This document shows positions 1 to 7,890 of a stretch of 64,000 nt of DNA, piece by piece. The DNA is from Prevotellaceae bacterium. Lineage in GTDB: Bacteria > Bacteroidota > Bacteroidia > Bacteroidales > Bacteroidaceae. Below the pieces are notes generated by a model. It did not search any database and was not told where the DNA came from. It saw only the letters and a list, made by a program, of their open reading frames with translations. The translations under genes were made by a program, and so were the position numbers. Positions within the stretch are counted from its first letter, which is position 1. Every line of letters begins with the position of its first letter. Location: NCBI GenBank assembly GCA_015256945.1, contig JABZLB010000012.1, forward strand, positions 4,490-68,489, written 5' to 3'.

Positions 1-1
1 A

Positions 2-349
2 GCTTCTATTCGCAAGCGCGTTCACGTGGGTATGGCCGTGCTTATGGCCGTTGTAATATACGTGTTTGGGTTGCTAAACAATTCGAGTGTCATCGATGCC
101 GTGTACATATTAGCAAGCTATACTTACGGCCCAATTTTGGGATTGTTCACCTTCGGCATCATCATGAAATGGAAAGTACGCGACCGCTTCGTGCCGCTGG
201 CTGCCATTGCCGCTCCCGTGCTCTGCTATATTCTGCAAACAAACTCTGAGCAATGGTTCAACGGATATAAGTTTAGCTACGAGCTTCTCATCTTTAACGC
301 CGCGTTTACCTTTATTGGTTTAATGCTGCTGCGCAAGTCGAGCCGTTAA
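2..349 (+). CDS. Sodium:solute symporter family protein, C-terminal part (gene starts before the window)
   Basis: The reading frame is open from the first bases of the window and ends at a TAA at 347-349, so about 115 C-terminal residues are visible. They form three or four hydrophobic segments separated by short charged loops (for example a segment beginning YTYGPILGLFTFGIIMKW and a last one rich in F, I, L and A ending in RKSSR). This matches the end of SSS-family inner-membrane symporters, which use the sodium gradient to import sugars or other small solutes. The substrate cannot be read from this part. The next gene, 74 bases downstream on the same strand, encodes an exo-N-acetylmuramidase, which makes uptake of a peptidoglycan sugar a reasonable inference. 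The family call rests on the C-terminal tail only. Confidence 0.7.
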   Translation, partial: ASIRKRVHVGMAVLMAVVIYVFGLLNNSSVIDAVYILASYTYGPILGLFTFGIIMKWKVRDRFVPLAAIAAPVLCYILQTNSEQWFNGYKFSYELLIFNAAFTFIGLMLLRKSSR

Positions 350-423
350 TTTCACTGTTTTATCAACCATTAGGCGCTTCAGAATCTTCTTATTCCGCAA
401 GCGCCATCAATGATTAAATACCT

Positions 424-1599
424 ATGCGTTACCTCCTCTCTCTTCTTCTTTTCATGGCCACAGTAGGCCTGTACGCTGCACCAAAAGTGGTAGTAGGCGC
501 TGCCCAACCCGAAGATTATCTTCCGCTGCTCGAAGGCAAGCGCGTGGCCCTGTTCTCAAACCAAACAGGAATTATTGTGCAGCCCGATGGCTCGCACCTC
601 ATGACGCTCGACCTGCTGCTGCGTCATGGCGTGAACGTAGTAACCATTTTCTCGCCCGAACACGGTTTCCGTGGCAAGGCCGATGCAGGCGAACACGTAG
701 CCAGTAGCGTGGACGAACAAACGGGTGTGCCCATAGTTTCGCTGTATGGAAGCAAGGGAGGTGTGCCCGATTCGGCCACAATGGCAGGTATTGACGTTGT
801 AGTGACCGATATTCAGGACGTAGGACTGCGTTACTATACCTATTATATTACCATGGTTCACCTCATGAACCAGTGTGCTATACACCATAAGCTAATGGTC
901 ATTCTGGACCGTCCCAATCCCAACGGCTTCTATGTTGACGGTCCGTTGCTGGATATGCGGTACAAGTCGGGCGTGGGAGGGCTGCCCATTCCCGTTGTTC
1001 ACGGCATGACATTGGGCGAGCTTGCACAGATGGCTAACGGCGAACGATGGCTCGACAGTGGCAAAGTGTGCAACTTAATAGTCATTACTTGTCGTGGCTA
1101 TACCCACCGCACGCGTTACCATTTGCCCGTAGCACCGTCGCCCAACTTGCCCGATATGAAGTCTATTTATCTCTATCCCTCGCTCTGCTACTTCGAAGCC
1201 ACCGACGTAAGCTTAGGTCGTGGCACTACAAAACCGTTCAAACAGTTCGGTCACCCTGACATGAAGGGCTACACATACAGCTTCACACCGCAGAGCATGC
1301 CAGGCGCAAAGAACCCTCCGCAGCTTGGAAAGCGCTGCTTCGGACGCGACCTTTCAAACCTGAGCGATAAAGAAATATGGCGTCGTAAGCTCGACCTCAC
1401 CTACCTTATTGAGGCCTATCGCAACCTCGGTGTGGGCGATAAGTTCTTCACTTCTTTCTTCGAGAAGCTTATTGGTGTGCCTTATGTGCGCACCATGATT
1501 GAGCAAGGCGCTTCAGCTGCCGACATCAGCCGTCGCTGGCAAGCCGATGTTCGCCAATTCAAACAAGCGCGCAAGCCTTACCTCCTCTACAAAGAGTAA
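424..1599 (+). CDS. namZ: Exo-beta-N-acetylmuramidase NamZ (DUF1343, GH171)
   Basis: The 391-residue protein starts with a signal peptide (MRYLLSLLLFMATVGLYA), so it is exported, probably to the periplasm. The body matches the DUF1343 family: the segment GKRVALFSNQTGI near residue 40 and the motif FSPEHGFRGKADAGEHV near residue 77 are hallmarks, followed by VSLYGSK, VVTDIQDVGLRYYTY and the DRPNPNG segment. Members of this family (NamZ, GH171) release MurNAc from the non-reducing end of peptidoglycan fragments. Length is normal for the family. It lies 74 bases after a sodium:solute symporter gene on the same strand, which suggests release and uptake of cell-wall sugar as one unit. The gene is followed by a tandem duplication and two terminators. 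Confidence 0.85.
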   Translation: MRYLLSLLLFMATVGLYAAPKVVVGAAQPEDYLPLLEGKRVALFSNQTGIIVQPDGSHLMTLDLLLRHGVNVVTIFSPEHGFRGKADAGEHVASSVDEQTGVPIVSLYGSKGGVPDSATMAGIDVVVTDIQDVGLRYYTYYITMVHLMNQCAIHHKLMVILDRPNPNGFYVDGPLLDMRYKSGVGGLPIPVVHGMTLGELAQMANGERWLDSGKVCNLIVITCRGYTHRTRYHLPVAPSPNLPDMKSIYLYPSLCYFEATDVSLGRGTTKPFKQFGHPDMKGYTYSFTPQSMPGAKNPPQLGKRCFGRDLSNLSDKEIWRRKLDLTYLIEAYRNLGVGDKFFTSFFEKLIGVPYVRTMIEQGASAADISRRWQADVRQFKQARKPYLLYKE

Positions 1600-1603
1600 C
1601 GAT

Positions 1604-1822
1604 AAAAAGACAAGTCTTTTTAAGGAGTTAAAGGGAGTTAAGGAGGTAAAAGGAGTTAAGACATTACTCTGCCGGCGCATGATCTCCTCTGAAAGACGGT
1701 AGAAAGCAGGGTTAAAAAGACAAGTCTTTTTGAGGAGTTACAGGGAGTTAAGGAGTTAAAAGGAGTTAAGACATCACCCTGCCAGCGCATAATCTCCTCT
1801 GATAAACGGTACAGAGAAGGGT
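1604..1822. repeat. Tandem duplication, two 110-bp units
   Basis: Two units (1604-1713 and 1714-1822) are nearly identical. Each begins with the hairpin AAAAAGACAAGTCTTTTT (8-bp stem), continues with a purine-rich stretch in which GGAGTTA-like heptamers recur about four times, and ends with a segment containing GCCNGCGCAT and ATCTCCTCT. The differences are scattered single bases. No gene is seen in it. It lies just after the NamZ stop codon and before two terminator hairpins, so it would be transcribed as the 3' untranslated region of that gene. Confidence 0.85.
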
Positions 1823-1830
1823 AAAAAATA

Positions 1831-1859
1831 AAAGGGAAGCCTCACCGCTTCCCTTTTTT
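1831..1859 (+). terminator. Rho-independent terminator after namZ
   Basis: AAAGGGAAGC (1831-1840) pairs perfectly with GCTTCCCTTT (1847-1856) over a 6-base loop, and the right arm runs into a T tract. It terminates the plus-strand unit ending with namZ. Confidence 0.85.
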
Positions 1860-1877
1860 CGTTGATAGATAAAACAA

Positions 1878-1903
1878 TTAGGGAAGCCACGTGGCTTCCC
1901 TAA
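1878..1903. terminator. 26-bp perfect palindrome, probable terminator for the convergent minus-strand gene
   Basis: Positions 1878-1903 read the same on both strands, with core GGGAAGCCACGTGGCTTCCC. The arms repeat the GGGAAGC/GCTTCCC stem of the terminator at 1831. A loopless palindrome is symmetric, so it could stop transcription from either side. It lies about 90 bases after the stop of the minus-strand lipoprotein gene. A protein-binding site (central CACGTG) is an alternative. Confidence 0.55.
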
Positions 1904-1995
1904 CTTCTTTTCTTTACCCCGACATCAATTGATCAAATCATCTTTTTGTCGTTGTATTTATCATCTGCTCTATTCGTATTTATCGCACATCAGCA

Positions 1996-3579
1996 TTATG
2001 GTTCTGTAGGAACGTTGTCGAGTGTCCATAGCTTTTGTCCACGGAAATACCAGTCGTAGTGCATGCAAACATAGTTTTTATAGAAGTATAAACTTCCTGT
2101 ACCGTAATCGCCTGTTCCATTAAATCCACTCATACCAGCGCTTGAACACCAGTACAAACCATGCTCACCTAATAGCAATTCGCCTTTATAGTATCGGCCA
2201 GTACATGGCAAATAGAAGTAATCGGCTGTTGAAGCGGGTTTATGATTGATGGTAGTATTATCATAACCGTTATTAAAAACGGTTGTTCTTAAATCAATAC
2301 CGTTTGTAGCTATGTCCGATCTGAATCCCGGAATCTTTGTTGATTTCTTCAGCCATAAGCCTTTATTATAAAGGTGTCCCATAGTAGTCCATAGTGTCGT
2401 TTCGTCCCAATGCGGTTCGCCATACTTCACATACCAGGTCATTTCGTTGATATTAGGACAGTTCTTACAAGAATTGGTGGCTGCATTCGGCATCATCAGA
2501 ACATGCGGCCAACGCAAATCAGGTTTGTTCTCAGGGTTGTAAGTTGTATTGGTTTGTGCATTAACTTTGGGCTGATACTGCTCATATCCCTTCCAATAAT
2601 GGTAGCCAACGGGTGCGTCCCATGTATAGTATTCGCTATTGTATTTGAGGATATCCTTGTCAATCCACGCCGTAATATTGTTCATTGTACCCTCTGTACA
2701 GTTGAACGATGATACGGTTTTTACAACATCTCCTTCAACAGAGGTTGTAGGATCCTTAATGGTATAAGTAATGGTAAAGTTGTATGTGCCGGGGGCAATA
2801 ACCATATAGGCACCGTTCTTTGTGATGTCTGATGTTGTGGTATTGAGCGAAAAGTTTCCTGTTGTCAGCGTAATGGTGTTCGAAGCACCGCTTGTAGGCG
2901 TCTTGCCTATGAGCGTACCGTCGCTGAAATCGTATACACCTGCAATGGGCCTATCGGCCTTAACGGTTATCTTAGTAAGATAGATATTCGGGCCGAGTTC
3001 GGTGTTCATGCAACGTGGAACAAAGCAAAGGTAGCTGGCCTTGTGGTTAAGCGTAAAAGTGTAGCCGCCGTTTCCCTTTGCGGCTGTTGCTGTACCGCAA
3101 TCGCCTGACACGCCAAGATGACTGAAGTTATTGGCCGTAGCCTGCGACTGTGCCGTAGCAATGGTTACCGCGTTAGCACTGGTTCCGTTTTCGCCCGTGT
3201 AGTGAACCTCATGGCTGGCCTGCGTAAAGCTGCCCGAATTCAGATAGAAAGTAGCACGCACCTTGCTTGCAGGGTTAGGAAAAGCAGCTGCTGCGCTCTG
3301 ACGATATGTGCCTGCATCGTCCTTCACAAAAACTTTATCGGCAGTGGCCCATGCTACATTTGCTGTGCCACCCAGCGTGTAGGTAGCTGTTGTTCGCGTC
3401 GCAGCGCGCGTAACATAGTTGGCTTGTGTACCCGTAAAACTTGCCTTTGCATTCTGCTTTACAAGCCCGTCAGCCTCCTGTTGAGCTGCATCATTGCTTG
3501 AACAAGCTGTCATTACCAGTGCTGCACATGCACATGCAGCAAACGGCATCAGGTGTTTAATGGTTAATTTGTTCATCAT
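1996..3579 (-). CDS. Fimbrillin-like surface lipoprotein
   Basis: About 527 residues. The chosen start gives MMNKLTIKHLM, a hydrophobic stretch and a lipobox ending VMTAC-SSND, so this is an SPII lipoprotein. An in-frame ATG at 3612 is possible but would overlap the upstream gene. The N-terminal half has the layout of fimbrillin-clan proteins: a RAATRT segment, then a beta-rich domain with WATADKVFVKDDAG and YTFTLNHKASYLCFVPR. The C-terminal part (from about YYTWDAPVGYHYWKGYE) is rich in aromatic residues and Gly and ends GLYWCSSAGMSGFNGTGDYG followed by an SLYFYKNYV segment, reminiscent of FISUMP-type domains. Likely a cell-surface adhesin or pilin-like protein. It follows a small acidic protein gene with a short gap. 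Confidence 0.65.
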   Translation of the reverse strand: MMNKLTIKHLMPFAACACAALVMTACSSNDAAQQEADGLVKQNAKASFTGTQANYVTRAATRTTATYTLGGTANVAWATADKVFVKDDAGTYRQSAAAAFPNPASKVRATFYLNSGSFTQASHEVHYTGENGTSANAVTIATAQSQATANNFSHLGVSGDCGTATAAKGNGGYTFTLNHKASYLCFVPRCMNTELGPNIYLTKITVKADRPIAGVYDFSDGTLIGKTPTSGASNTITLTTGNFSLNTTTSDITKNGAYMVIAPGTYNFTITYTIKDPTTSVEGDVVKTVSSFNCTEGTMNNITAWIDKDILKYNSEYYTWDAPVGYHYWKGYEQYQPKVNAQTNTTYNPENKPDLRWPHVLMMPNAATNSCKNCPNINEMTWYVKYGEPHWDETTLWTTMGHLYNKGLWLKKSTKIPGFRSDIATNGIDLRTTVFNNGYDNTTINHKPASTADYFYLPCTGRYYKGELLLGEHGLYWCSSAGMSGFNGTGDYGTGSLYFYKNYVCMHYDWYFRGQKLWTLDNVPTEP

Positions 3580-3604
3580 GAGTTTTGATGTTTTTGCGTT
3601 CTTT

Positions 3605-3841
3605 TTAATCATTGTCTCTCTTGTAAATTTTGTACGAACCAAAGCTGTTGTCTTTCAAAGCTTCGTCATCGTCTTCCTCTTCGTCATCCCACTCAACTTT
3701 CTTCTTGGCATCACCACCCGTAATACCCGGAATGATAGTACCCGCGTTACCGCTTGCACTATTCAACAAACTCTCTGTTTCAGAGAGAAGCATTTCACAC
3801 ACAGGCACGACGTATGCCTTAAATCTCTTTTTTTTCATCAT
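3605..3841 (-). CDS. Small acidic protein of unknown function
   Basis: A 78-residue protein with a basic N-terminus (MMKKKRFKAYVVPVCEM), the segment LLSETESLLNSASGN, a Gly/Ile-rich centre and a strongly acidic block (WDDEEEDDDEAL) before a basic tail. It has no clear signal peptide. In my recollection, short proteins of this layout (Lys-rich start, then E..LL..S, then Gly-rich or acidic tail) are frequent beside surface lipoprotein genes in Prevotella and Bacteroides, but I cannot name a family. It lies 25 bases upstream of the fimbrillin-like gene on the same strand and was probably cotranscribed with it. A perfect inverted repeat (3856-3878) lies just upstream of its start. Confidence 0.6.
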   Translation of the reverse strand: MMKKKRFKAYVVPVCEMLLSETESLLNSASGNAGTIIPGITGGDAKKKVEWDDEEEDDDEALKDNSFGSYKIYKRDND

Positions 3842-3855
3842 TACTTTGTTTTTGT

Positions 3856-3878
3856 GTGATATACATGTTGTATATCAC
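3856..3878. promoter_or_regulatory. Perfect inverted repeat upstream of the small acidic protein gene
   Basis: GTGATATAC (3856-3864) and GTATATCAC (3870-3878) form a 9-bp inverted repeat around a 5-base centre, 14 bases upstream of the start codon at 3841. It could be an operator or a 5'-leader hairpin that affects translation. Confidence 0.4.
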
Positions 3879-4576
3879 GTTTTGTATAATTTGTGCTTGA
3901 TTATATGTTCTGGTCTCTTGCATCATGAGGTTTGCCGTTTGCCATAACCCCGTGTTCTTTCCTGTTGCCGGTCATGAAGCCGTAATGATTGCATTTATTT
4001 GTCGTTATCAACACCATACGCAGTCTGGATGTTTACGAAAAAGTGTAACTTAATTTTCTTCTTTACGGGTACTTGAATGTATTGTAATATATGTATAAAA
4101 CAACTCTTATGTTTATTTTTATTCAATATTTCAGGATTACCTTTTACGATATGAGAGCGTGACAAAATTGTTGAAAAAATGCCCCCTCTTCAGCTATAAA
4201 AACACCCTAATACAACCCTTTTTTATTCAAATTCGCGGCAAATGTAAAAAAAAAATCAAAACACGTATGCAGCATACACATAAAATATGCAAAAACATTA
4301 AAACTTGATGGTTACACAAATATTGTGGCAGCGTTGCAGCCTTCCTGTTACCAGCTTGTTGGCAGATGCCCAAAAGTGTAAAAAAGGGCAGAATAACGGC
4401 AAGTACAGACAACGGAAAGGGCAGGGCCGGGAGCATGCAGACGGATGTATGTAACAGCGGAGAAAGCAGGGCACAGGGCTGGCGGGAGCGTACATTTACC
4501 ATATAAACCCGGAGAAGAAAACCCGGGTTTGCGGCAGGTAAAAGCAGGGGCTGGCGGGTGATTATGCCGTAATCAT
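3879..4576. other. Non-coding AT-rich region between divergent transcription units
   Basis: No convincing gene on either strand; the short open frames here have poor composition and no recognisable product. On the minus strand a -7-like box TACATTTG (plus-strand CAAATGTA at 4239-4246) could start a transcript about 390 bases upstream of the small acidic protein, but no matching -33 box is seen. A TTATGCCGTAA motif (4562-4572), close to the core of the 22-bp array at 49838-50046, lies just before the GH31 promoter. Confidence 0.5.
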
Positions 4577-4607
4577 TTTGTGTGTGTTGTTTTTTTTACT
4601 AATTTTG
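4577..4607 (+). promoter_or_regulatory. Bacteroidota-type promoter of the GH31 gene
   Basis: TTTG (4577-4580), a 19-base spacer, then TAATTTTG (4600-4607) fits the Bacteroidota sigma-ABfr consensus TTTG-N19-21-TAnnTTTG. Transcription would begin near 4614, giving a leader of about 73 bases before the ATG at 4687. Confidence 0.75.
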
Positions 4608-4686
4608 TTAGCATGATTTGTTCGCAACCCCTTTATGTACGTGCGGACAGCACATCGCGAGAAACATACTAAAAATTAATCCTGAT

Positions 4687-6960
4687 ATGAAAAAACTATT
4701 TGCCTTGTTTGCTTTTGCCGTAGGAATAACCCATGCAGCAAAGGCCGACACCTATGACCCTGTGGCCAGTGCGCAGGCCGTTATTACCGCCGGTAACGCA
4801 CGTTTTACCGTGCTTACCCCTGAGATGATTCGTATACAGTATAGCTATGACGGCCGTTTTGAAGACCGTGCAACCTTTGGTGTGGTAAACCGCAGGCTGC
4901 CCGTGCCGGCCTTTACGCACGTAACAAGGGGTGGTATGCTTGAAATTAAAACCGGCGCGCTGACGCTGCGATACAAGGTAGGCGGTGTGATCAATGCCGC
5001 AGACAAGAACCCGGAGGTGCTGAATATTAAAATGAAGCTGAACGGTCGTGACATAATATGGTATCCGGGTAAGGACGATGCCATGAACCTTAAAGGCACG
5101 ACGCGAACCCTCGACGGTTCGATGGGCGACAATAAGCGCGGGCAGCTCGAAAAAGGACTGCTGTCGAGGGCCGGCTGGAGCATCATAGATGAAAGTCCGC
5201 TTGCCCGTCGGGGCGACGGCAGTACGACGTTTGCCCTTGACCATAAGCACCAGGCCGATGGTATTGACTGGTGGGCAGAGCCTGTGGACAAGCAAGCCGT
5301 TGACTGGTATTTCATGGGTTACGGACACCAATATAAAAAGGCACTGGCCGACTATGCGCGCATAGGCGGACGCATGCCCATGCCACCGCTTTATATATTG
5401 GGCTACTGGTACAGCAAATATCAGCGCTATACACAGCAGGATTTTATGGATATTGCTACCGAAATCCAGCAGAACAATATTCCGCTTGACGTGATGATAT
5501 TCGACATGGACTGGCATACGAAGGGATGGACCGGCTGGACATGGGACAAGACGATTATTCCAGAGCCGGAGAAACTCATCGATTTTATGCACCAGCGCCA
5601 TTTGAAAGTAGGGCTGAATCTGCACCCAGCCGATGGCGTTAACAGCGATCAGGAATATTTTGGTGATATGGTTCGTGACCTGCATTTGCCCGATACGACA
5701 ACCAATATACCCTGGAAATTGGAAGACAGAGCGTTTTATAAGGTGATGTTTAAGGACATTCTGCGCCATCGTGAAGCACAGGGGGTAGACTTCTGGTGGC
5801 TCGACTGGCAGCAGAATCTCATCAATCCGCGTGTGCCAGGACTTAGTGAAACTTTCTGGTGCAACCATGTTTTCTATAACGATATGCGCCTGAACCGCAC
5901 GGATAGACGTCCTGTAATCTTCCACCGCTGGGGCGGATTGGGAAGCCATCGTTATCCTATCGGCTTCTCAGGCGATGCTTATTCTACATTCGGTACGCTG
6001 GCCTTCCAGCCTTATTTTACCGCTACGGCATCGAATGTATGCTTTGGTTACTGGGGACATGACCTTGGCGGACACATACAATTCGACGATAACGACCCGG
6101 AACTGTATCTGCGCTGGATGCAGTATGGCGTGTTTACGCCCATCTTTCGCACCCATGCTACGAACCGTGAAGGTATAGAACGCCGCATCTGGAAATACCC
6201 AAACTTCAGCTCTTTGCTCAAAACGGTGAACCTTCGCTATCGTCTGATGCCCTACATTTATAATGCAGCGCGCGAGGCTTACGACACGGGTGTGAGCATT
6301 TGCCGTCCGCTTTATTACGACCAGCCTGAAGAAAGCAAGGCTTACAGCACCGAAGACGAGTATATGTTTGGTAATGATATTCTGGTAGCTCCGGTTGTAG
6401 AGCGTTCAAAGGACGGGATAAGCACGACACGTAAGGTATGGCTTCCGAAGGGAACATGGTATAATGTTCAGCGGGGTAAGCTGCAGGAGGGTGGCACAAC
6501 GTTCAGTGATAATTACGGCATGGAGGAAATTCCGTATTTCTATAAGGCCGGTGCCATCATTCCATGCTTCTCACATGTGATGAACCTTGAGACGCGCCCC
6601 GACACGCTTATCCTTGAGGTTGTTCCGGGAGACGGCGGGAAACTGTCGTACTATGAGGATGCAGGCAACGACAATACTTACCAGCAGGGCGAGTTTACAC
6701 GTACTCTTATTGAGCAGAAACAGTTGCCGAAAGGCGTTGAACTAATCATAAATGCACGTAAAGGGCAGTTTAAGGGTATGCCGTCGGTACGCCATTATCA
6801 GGTAGAATTTCTTGCTATGGGCAAACCTTCGGCCGTAGAGCTCGACGGCAAAATGCTCAATACGGAAGCATGGCATTATGATGAGGCTGCGCGAAAACTT
6901 ACGGTTGTGATAGCCGGTGCATCGCCCGATACAAAGTATAGCCTTGTGGTGAAGAAGTAA
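4687..6960 (+). CDS. GH31 family alpha-glycosidase (alpha-glucosidase or alpha-xylosidase)
   Basis: About 757 residues. The ATG at 4687 is chosen because it opens directly into a signal peptide (MKKLFALFAFAVGITHAAKA); the frame also reads through a TTG at 4618, but that would put 23 polar residues in front. The order is N-terminal beta-sandwich, TIM barrel from about residue 230 (PPLYILGYWYSKYQRY), then C-terminal beta domains with a DUF5110-like part (YYEDAGNDNTYQQGEFTR). The GH31 nucleophile is the Asp of DFWWLDWQ (about D373) and the acid/base is the Asp of GFSGDAYSTF (about D430). Specificity cannot be read from sequence. The protein is probably periplasmic or surface-exposed. A SusE/F-like gene follows 50 bases downstream and probably shares the transcript. 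Confidence 0.88.
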   Translation: MKKLFALFAFAVGITHAAKADTYDPVASAQAVITAGNARFTVLTPEMIRIQYSYDGRFEDRATFGVVNRRLPVPAFTHVTRGGMLEIKTGALTLRYKVGGVINAADKNPEVLNIKMKLNGRDIIWYPGKDDAMNLKGTTRTLDGSMGDNKRGQLEKGLLSRAGWSIIDESPLARRGDGSTTFALDHKHQADGIDWWAEPVDKQAVDWYFMGYGHQYKKALADYARIGGRMPMPPLYILGYWYSKYQRYTQQDFMDIATEIQQNNIPLDVMIFDMDWHTKGWTGWTWDKTIIPEPEKLIDFMHQRHLKVGLNLHPADGVNSDQEYFGDMVRDLHLPDTTTNIPWKLEDRAFYKVMFKDILRHREAQGVDFWWLDWQQNLINPRVPGLSETFWCNHVFYNDMRLNRTDRRPVIFHRWGGLGSHRYPIGFSGDAYSTFGTLAFQPYFTATASNVCFGYWGHDLGGHIQFDDNDPELYLRWMQYGVFTPIFRTHATNREGIERRIWKYPNFSSLLKTVNLRYRLMPYIYNAAREAYDTGVSICRPLYYDQPEESKAYSTEDEYMFGNDILVAPVVERSKDGISTTRKVWLPKGTWYNVQRGKLQEGGTTFSDNYGMEEIPYFYKAGAIIPCFSHVMNLETRPDTLILEVVPGDGGKLSYYEDAGNDNTYQQGEFTRTLIEQKQLPKGVELIINARKGQFKGMPSVRHYQVEFLAMGKPSAVELDGKMLNTEAWHYDEAARKLTVVIAGASPDTKYSLVVKK

Positions 6961-7010
6961 ATATACCGTTTGTTTATCAGGAAGAAATGAACAAAACACA
7001 AAGACAAGAT

Positions 7011-7742
7011 ATGAAACGTTTCAGAATAATGGCAATTGCAGTAGCCCTGATGGCAGCCGTGGTTGCAGAAGCACAGAATATAAAGGAGTGTTGGATAACA
7101 GGAACGGCAGTTCCCGGCGGTGTGCAGAAATTGGAAAGCAGGCCCGATGGCAGCTTTATGTATGCAGGAAAGCTGGTTGCCGGCGAGGCACGCATCACGA
7201 CATCATTACAAAAAGGCAAGACCACAAAATGGCTTACGCCGGCCGATACTGATGCTTCGCTGGTTTGTAATGGAATAAAATACAAACTGTTGGCGGACAA
7301 GCCGGGTGCGGCCTGGCAGGTATATTTCACCGAAGACCTGTACCGTGTGTTTGTTGATACACAGAAGAGTGAGGTTCGTGGCGAGATATTCCGCCCGTGG
7401 GGAGAGCTGTTTATTGGGGGCGGTACAACCGAAAAAGGTTGGGACAACAAACACATGCAACCCTTTATACAAAGCGCTGACGATCCTTGTGTGTGGACCT
7501 GGACAGGTGAATTGCGCCCTCACACGGAGTTTAAAGAGCCTGATGCCTTTAAGATAGAAGGGCAGCTGAAGTGGGGTCCCAAGCAATTACATCCCTTTAA
7601 ACCCCATGCCGATGTGCTGGAAACAACACAGTTGCAGCAGGGGGGTGCCGATAACAAGTGGCAGTTGAGCCGCCCTGGCCGCTACCGCCTTACGGTAAAC
7701 GTATTCAAACTAACCATGAAAGCCGAATTTTTAGGCGAGTAA
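7011..7742 (+). CDS. SusE/SusF-like outer-membrane carbohydrate-binding protein
   Basis: About 243 residues from the ATG at 7011, which opens into a signal peptide (MKRFRIMAIAVALMAAVVAEAQ). No lipobox cysteine follows it, unlike canonical SusE and SusF. Two repeats of the SusF/SusE binding fold are visible: WITGTAVPGG with DGSFMYAGKLVAGEARI (residues about 24-60), and LFIGGG with GWDNKHMQPF, WTWTGEL and FKIEGQLKWGPKQLHPF (about 135-190). The C-terminal GRYRLTVNVFKLTMKAEF is the usual end of this fold. Such proteins hold glucan-type ligands at the surface or in the periplasm. It is paired with the GH31 gene, which suggests an alpha-glucan-related job, but no SusC/SusD is next to the pair. An upstream ATG at 6987 is less likely. 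Confidence 0.7.
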   Translation: MKRFRIMAIAVALMAAVVAEAQNIKECWITGTAVPGGVQKLESRPDGSFMYAGKLVAGEARITTSLQKGKTTKWLTPADTDASLVCNGIKYKLLADKPGAAWQVYFTEDLYRVFVDTQKSEVRGEIFRPWGELFIGGGTTEKGWDNKHMQPFIQSADDPCVWTWTGELRPHTEFKEPDAFKIEGQLKWGPKQLHPFKPHADVLETTQLQQGGADNKWQLSRPGRYRLTVNVFKLTMKAEFLGE

Positions 7743-7822
7743 CCAGTTGTCCCTGTTACCTGCTGCGGCGGCCTGCCGCTGCTGCGGTGGGTTGGAAAAC
7801 GACAGAAAAACATCACAAAAAC

Positions 7823-7862
7823 AATCCCCACCTCAACGGTTTTATACGTTGAGGTGGGGATT
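7823..7862. terminator. Bidirectional terminator between convergent units
   Basis: AATCCCCACCTCAACG (7823-7838) pairs perfectly with CGTTGAGGTGGGGATT (7847-7862) across an 8-base loop, with T-rich sequence on the right and A-rich sequence on the left. It serves both the plus-strand GH31 unit and the minus-strand T9SS protein ending at 7891. Confidence 0.9.
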
Positions 7863-7890
7863 TTATGATGTCGTTATTCCAGCAGTAGGT

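Noticed and set aside
4227..4502. Short minus-strand open frames upstream of GH31
   Set aside because: Cys/Pro/Leu-rich translations without family resemblance, in AT-rich non-coding DNA with no fitting start signal.
4696..5949. Long minus-strand open frame opposite the GH31 gene (417 codons)
   Set aside because: It lies wholly inside a clear GH31 gene on the other strand, and its translation has no recognisable domain; it is a shadow frame of GC-rich codons.
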